A DNA stretch of 64,000 nucleotides, taken from Homalodisca vitripennis (lineage: Eukaryota > Arthropoda > Insecta > Hemiptera > Cicadellidae). The position numbers were made by a program, and so were the translations under genes. The stretch covers positions 1-64,000 of the forward strand of contig NW_025778027.1 in the NCBI RefSeq assembly GCF_021130785.1, given 5' to 3'. Positions 57,376 through 64,000 of this stretch are shown piece after piece. The notes under the pieces were generated by a model that did not search any database, had not been told where the DNA came from, and was given only the letters and a program-made list of their open reading frames with translations. The stretch's first letter is position 1. Each line of letters opens with the position of its first letter.

Positions 57376-60300
57376 AAATTAATATGTGTATAAAATAAAA
57401 ATCTTATTTGCCATTAAGTAAAATATTATTATTCCTATATCACGTTCCTATTCATTATAATAGAAGGGGATGTATGTATTACATATTTCCTAATTCATAC
57501 AATTTACAGGTTATCTTTGAAACTTGATATATTTGACCACTCGTGCCTCTAAATGATCTGTGCCCAAAAATTGTTCTCAGTAAAATCCCTTTGAAAAATA
57601 ATGTTGGAGTGCACAACTTGTCAGACGAGGAGCACTTGACTTGATCTTGACTCTGACTTGGCTATCACACACTTCTCTAACTCTCTCTCTCTCTCTCTCT
57701 TACTCTAGTGTTTAACATAGCCTACAGAGGATTGTATTAAATCTATTAGCTGTGTGAAGGAAAGGATATAGTTTGAGCCTACTTAACAAGGAATCTTGAT
57801 GAGTGAAATTTATATGCGCTTTTTGCACTTACTCAATTCAATAATCATCATGTTATGTATTCTATACAACTTGCAGCTCATGATTTATCATTTACAATTG
57901 ACCTTTTACAATGATATTTACTAATCATATATCCCGCATGAAAGCCCCGATGTATCACTTATATCAGTATAACTCATATTAAGACACATTACTTTAATAA
58001 TTGTATCTTATTATTCGATTATTAAGCAAACTATTTCGTTGCGACTTACAATACACATTAATCATATGAAATGAACATCATGATACATTATAGCGGTACT
58101 TTCTGATACATTGCTTCTAATAAGATATTATGTTTGTATGCTTCTAATAAGAAAAATATGTTAACAAAGAAAGGAAACTTTCTTTTGAAACACTGGACTT
58201 CCGGTGACATGTAACACCCAAGATTTATATATTTTATCGTAACACATCTTATGACACAATTCAAATATTATGATTTTATTGCCACTTATAGTCAAAATCC
58301 AGGGTAAAACTTTAATAACATGTAGGTTTAATAATAATAATCCTTGAGAATTAGACAGTCTAACAAGACGTAATGGATTCAAATTTATATAGTTTATTCA
58401 ATATGTTCATTGATAAAAACATAGGAAATAAAATAAGAGATTGAATTATCCGTTACAGTACTGGCTAGACGCTGGCGAAGCTAAATCTGTTTGTCTGGTG
58501 CTAGTGTTATCAATCCGTAATGGAAGATCAAAGCCCCGGTGAAGTGGTTATGCTAATCAGACTATGAGAGTTTAACAACATCAAGCCAATATATATATAT
58601 TTCGATACTGAGAGTATCTACTTCATTTTATACGCTAGGTTTACACAACAGTACTTTATACAGCAGTGCTAACGCAAATAGCTTTGCAAACTATATTATA
58701 TATTAAAAATTTAATACCAACTCTGTATATTTAAACAGCCCACGCAATTTTTAATTGGATATCTTTAACAGACAGATGGATAATTTTCTATTTTTCTAGT
58801 CAGTATTTTGTAATTTTCGGCTGCCCCTTGCCAAATGTAAGTGGAAAATTTATTAGGTTATAAGATTCACAGCTCATATGGACTTTTACGAATGTACGTT
58901 TAAATTTTTGGTGTAGATATTATATTTACGTCGTGTATTTAACAATTATTTAACCAAAAACCAATTTCAACTTCAGGATACGTTAATCAAATAAATGTAG
59001 ACTTTTTTATGTAATAGACTGGAACTGTAAATAATAAAGTCATAAAAAGTCGGTAATATGGTATTTAATTGGAATACGGGCTTCTTTTGTTCTTCGTTCT
59101 TAAAGATATTTCTGGTATTGTAAAGACTTCATTGATTACAGAATAAAAAAGTAGTCACATATAAATCTATTTTAAAGCTTTCTTGTGACTTTTTACTTAT
59201 CCCATAATAAAATGATTTCAAAATATTTATAACGGTATGGGAAAAAAGAGCCACAACATCTAAAAATTGAGAACCGTCGATATCTTTATATCACTATGTA
59301 TCCGATATTTGTGTATCGAGTACTGAAATAGACTCATTTCTCATAACTTTATGATCAATCAGCTGATTACAGGAACATAACTTTTTATTATTACAATAAA
59401 ACATCGGAACTCCTTAAATAGTTTTCATCATCCATGGAGTATTATGAGTCGCGGAGCCCTTAGAGTAGACAAGTATATTTTCTTAATATAGGGTAAAAAA
59501 TACCTATGCACCAAATTTCATGCTTATCTCATTTATAACTTCTAGGTGCCGTTTATGAATCGGTTAGTCAGTCAGAACATTTCCTTTTATATAATAGATT
59601 ATAGATGTTCTATTTGAGTAGCCATTTGAATAGTATTAGTCCTTTTTAATCAGTACAACACTTGTAATATAAAATATATTTTTTGAAATAATATAGAATT
59701 ATTATCACCAACGGTATTTACAGTTGAAGCTCATCTTCCTATTAAGACGTTTTTATAACTTACAATACCTTAACTTTCACACAAAAGGTGCGGTAACAGA
59801 CCTCGCTATAAAAAGATTTTTAAGACTATCCCTAATTTAATTCTAGAGATCTCATTTAATTCTTGAGAAGTTCTGTAGTCTGATGAGAGACAATCATAAC
59901 AAAGAAGATGGCACGAAAATAACGCATCTTACAACTTAATATAGGGTAAAAAATACCTATGCACCAAAATACCTTGTAGAAATAAAGTTTGTGTCCAAAT
60001 ATAAAGTATACATATGAAACTATTTCTCCTTAAACTAGTATCTTGCTAAATTATACATTGACATTCTGTTCATTAAATCGGTTTTCATGTAAATGTATAG
60101 ATAATGAAAGTCTGCACTACAAGTCATTATAAAATTATTTTGTAGTGGGGATAATTAGGCTTCCTGTATTAATATATAACATGTTAGAAACTCTTATTAG
60201 TTTATTGAGTTCATTTACAAATTTATTTACCTAACTTACCTAACTATTTTCTCGTTGCCGTCATGGTTACCCATAAGTGTAATGTAAAGATATTCGTTAA

Positions 60301-60960
60301 CGCTCACCCAATTCCATGGAGTGACATGCATTGCCATCGACTCAGTGTTCTTAATATAGAAATGAAGAACCATACACAATTTCAAGACTATAGGTCAGTT
60401 TATTTTTGAGATCTTGTGCGGACATATAGACAGGCAGAAAGGCAGAAATAAAATATTTGCAGCTTCGCGAGTTCGTCTTGATGACATATATTTAGGCAAC
60501 TAGTTAATGTTTATTGCTTGTGAACTGTAATTAAATACAATTTAAAATCACAAGGGAATATATTAATAACATATTTACTTTATATGTACATATTTACTTT
60601 CGTGCGGATAGAGAGACAAATAGACGGGTTACAGAAATTAATTTGAAATATATAACCTAGACATTCAGTAACCTCAGTAGATACACATCCTCACACTCGG
60701 TATAGGCCTTCGTTACTACCCACTGGTTTCAAAGTATGAAACGTATAATAAACGTTAAAAGTCTAGCCAATTAGTTTTTTTTATTAATAAATAATGATAA
60801 TTTTCCACCAATAAGTGTAACAATAATGTTTCTTAAGAAACTAATCTTCTATACTCATGCTCACTGTAATTTAAGTAATCAATATCAGGCCTAATTGAAT
60901 TAATCAAAAGTTTATTTCTCATAACCCATGCCTGCAATGATATGTCTCATATTGAAATGA
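57374..60960. other. AT-rich intergenic sequence with a repeated phrase
   Basis: No gene recognised. (CT)n lies at about 57678-57699. A phrase of about 32 bp containing TAATATAGGGTAAAAAATAC occurs at about 59484 and about 59938 in the same orientation. The first is followed by ATTTCATGCTTATCTC and GTCAGTCAG text common in degenerate arthropod repeats. Confidence 0.6.
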
Positions 60961-60967
60961 AATGAAA

Positions 60968-61800
60968 AAAATTATGGTTGACTGTAAAGTCGGTTTTACG
61001 GGCGAAGATTTTACGTGACAACGTCTTTTTCTCGGTAGAATATTTATTGATATGAATATTATTAAATTGCACAATAGGAACAAGGAATTGAATGAAAATA
61101 AGAAATTGCACAAATTTTAACTATAGAAATATATTTTGTTTACTAAAACATTGTACATAATTTGAAATTAATTAAATTAAAATTTGTTATTGTAAATGGT
61201 AAAGTTTAATAAAACATTTACTAAAATTGGAATTTGAAATTCTTGCTAAACACAGTTAAATTCTAACTCCGCGCGTGGTGATTGGTCGGTTTAGCTCGTT
61301 TGTTTGGTCGCACTGTTATGACAGGTTAGAGGTTATAATTTGTTATTTTAAATGTTTGGACTACCAATACGCGCTGTTTCTTCTCAATCGACTGAATTAC
61401 GATTGATTGCAGAGTGATTTAAACTAATAATTTACTTAACACTATCAACATTTGTCAATAGTATGACATAACCTATAAACTCAGTTTCTCAACTTTTGTG
61501 TCAATCTAACAATTAATCAATCAATCATAGTTTACGATAATGAAATATCAGTGTACAATTATTTACCTTTATTGTTGTAGTTGTTGTAAATGACGAATCT
61601 AAGCACTCCACATTTTCCACGAATAAACATAGTTATCTGCTTTATCCCGTGCGGCGGACCCACAGTTATCTGCTTTATCCCGTGCGGATCCCGTGCGGCG
61701 GACCCTCTGAACGGGCATCGTAACGTTACCGGGCGTTACACTTTTTCATGAGTGACTCCGAGCCGCAACCTAATTTAAGACGTTGTCACGTCAAAAAAAA
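60968..61800. repeat. Possible small transposon with ACGTGACAACGTCTT ends
   Basis: ACGTGACAACGTCTT at about 61012-61027 and its reverse AAGACGTTGTCACGT at about 61778-61792 face each other across about 760 bp. The right part is GC-rich, with a duplicated TTATCTGCTTTATCCCGTGC (61630 and 61667). No gene is inside. Boundaries and target duplication are not clear. Confidence 0.45.
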
Positions 61801-63402
61801 AAACACTCTCACTGTATTTTCCACACGTTAGCCAACTGTACATTCGTACTTTATGTGACTAATGAATTGCAGTTGCTAGCCCGGCCATTTCTCTTCTTTT
61901 TGTGGCCCCAGTGCGAAAACTCGGAAGTAGAACTGTGTTGATGTGTTTATTTACCTTCCGAAATACACATTTTAAAATGGAATGTATACATTATTATTGT
62001 TCCTTATTTATTGTTTTAGTGTTTAGTAAATATTTGAAAACGTAGAAAGACATTAATTACAGAAAATGTGAGTATTTTAGGACATTATATTATGGGCTCA
62101 GTTTCATGAAGTAAAATAATTGTTTGTGTAAAAATATTACTTATTTTGTTTAAAATTAACACTTCGTCCCAAACCTGTCCATAGCAAGGTAAATATATGT
62201 ATAAATGAAGTATTGTATTTAAAAACAGAATTGGTGAAATGAAAATGTAAATTTATAACTACTTTTGTATTATTATCATCATCTATTATTCATGTAGGAT
62301 TTTAAGATATTTACGTACACACATGAACACGCCAATTACCTGTATCTCTTTCATAAAGATCAATATTGATTTAATAAGATATAGACTGGTAGGATTATTT
62401 GTGTAAACCAAAAGACTAATTGAAATGTTTAAAGGTAATGGATGTCGATTCATCAGTTTATGTAGGATAAGAAACTTTCTAACATTTAATTCGAGCTTGT
62501 GCAAGCGTACCTTTAAAGTAATCATTGTCGCTTGTGTCATGTATGCGGTGACAGATTCGTTGTGTAAGGTAACGTTGGAATTGTTATAAAAAATTTAAAT
62601 ATATTTGGTATCTAGTAATTTTCGTGAAATACATACTGGTTTTTCTTTTGTTATTTGACTGAAAACATTTCAACAAGCGCCATTTTGTTAATATTGAAGA
62701 AAATCATACCATTGGTAATTTTCCTCTTTGCTGTTACCTATGTGCAAAGTTGTGTATCTATGGCTTCAACAGTTCTAGAGATATTAGTTTTTTAATTAAA
62801 AAATGTAAAAAGTGCACATAACGACACCTTTCTCGACTTACGTCTATGTGAAATTTGTATTAGTAATGATGAGTAATATCAGCTACAGAAGTTTTTGACA
62901 CCCTTTTCAGAACACCGTGTGTACATGTTTTAAAGAGATTACCATTGTTATCTTTAAAACTATAAAACCCTCATTGAAATCATTTGATATGACTTTCAAA
63001 ATTTTAACTGCTGCTATTTACAAATATGACAATTAACTTTGTTCTTCATATGAATCATCTTATATTTTATTTTGATAAGTTTTACAACACGAGAAAATTA
63101 ATACATTTATAATGTTAAGGTTACAGTTATTAATATTCAAAACTTAAACCCCGGTAAACAAAATTATGTTAGCTTACTGAGTGATAGATAGGCTTTAAAG
63201 ACGGTATGATAAATATGATTGGACATACGCAACCATTAAAGTTATTAATTTTTGTCAATTTATCCAAAACATATACAAATTTAAATTTAGTCTAATCATG
63301 GAAATACCACTGCCATTCATCCTCAGAACCGGTGTGTTCCTTTAATGGATACATCTGAAACTTTCCACAACCAAAAAGCATCAACTTGGTTATCAAATGC
63401 AT

Positions 63403-63474
<72 letters not shown>

Positions 63475-64000
63475 TATAAATATGTATATGATGTGACCAA
63501 ACATTAAAGTATTATAAAAGTAAACAAACTTATCCCAAAATTAGTGAGAGAAACTAGGTTAGGCAAGTACACAGCTATGTGCCAGAAGAAAGTATGTTCG
63601 CTTTGAATGTATTTACAGTTCATTAACTGTTATGTCTAAGTTTTATTTAAGTATTGAGTATCATTATTCATCATTCATTTTCTCTTCATTTGCATTTTCA
63701 TCGGTTTTCTGAAAACAAAAACATTTCTAATTAATCAATCAGTACTATCCTAACAACTCACTTGCGGGACATTGTTATTAGTTACTTTGTTGTAAATGAA
63801 TTAATAGTTCCTTGACTAATTAAAACCCTAGGCTGTTCAGTATCATTAATAGACCCTTTACTCAATGATGGCCGCATTGTTTATAGTTAGTTATGACAAG
63901 TTTTACGAAACATGAAACGTTGTATAAAAAAGATAAATGCATTTGCTGTGTATTAATACTCAAGACACTTGCAATAAAAAAATATAAAAAACAGTTATTT
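61801..64000. other. AT-rich intergenic sequence
   Basis: No gene recognised. There is a (TA)n tract at 63403-63472. The stretch 62700-62930 has the style of an old interspersed repeat (ACACCGTGTGT) but no coding signal. Confidence 0.55.

Overview
The window looks like an arthropod, probably insect, nuclear genome: AT-rich, full of TA/CA microsatellites, with a spliced transposase gene and several animal-type transposons. A hemipteran is my low-confidence guess. I found no convincing host gene. Almost everything recognisable is mobile DNA, separated by long AT-rich stretches in which I see nothing.

Layout: 0.4-1.8 kb, decayed Jockey/CR1-like LINE (minus). 7.81-11.27 kb, DNA transposon with about 35-bp inverted ends and a three-exon transposase-like gene. 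11.8-13.15 kb, 5'-truncated LINE with a poly-A tail. 14.03-16.66 kb, DNA transposon with TTAA target duplication and a frameshifted Mutator/Kolobok-type transposase. 16.9-21.4 kb, composite Helitron-like repeat block with a 3.3-kb inverted repeat and about 108-bp units. 24.25-26.08 kb, non-autonomous hAT element with an 8-bp target duplication and an internal palindrome. 31.0-32.8 kb, Penelope-like element with a GIY-YIG region. 37.19-37.51 kb, 46-bp satellite.

The centrepiece is an 18,357-bp Polinton/Maverick at 38,954-57,310, a virus-like transposon inserted in a TA microsatellite. It has 433/434-bp terminal inverted repeats with AG...CT termini. It encodes protein-primed DNA polymerase B, a retroviral-type integrase, a packaging ATPase, an adenovirus-type cysteine protease, candidate major and minor capsid proteins, a parvovirus-type phospholipase A2 domain, a DUF8207-type protein, several zinc-ribbon proteins, a coiled-coil protein, a BRO-family protein and a candidate VLTF3-like late transcription factor. 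Polymerase and integrase would serve replication and insertion; the remaining modules form a virion assembly and maturation set. Many of its genes carry one or more frameshifts, often in homopolymers, although the two ends are nearly identical. Old copies, lineage-specific decay or uncorrected long-read indels could all explain this.

The most novel signals lie inside this element. A start-codon motif (TTTTCTATWTAAATGG-like) sits at nearly every gene start and resembles late promoters of large DNA viruses. A 25-bp bidirectional promoter uses it. A GSG motif fitting the adenain cleavage rule recurs at domain boundaries of the structural proteins. A gene straddles the inner edge of each terminal repeat. 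A perfect 48-bp palindrome lies beside the right end.
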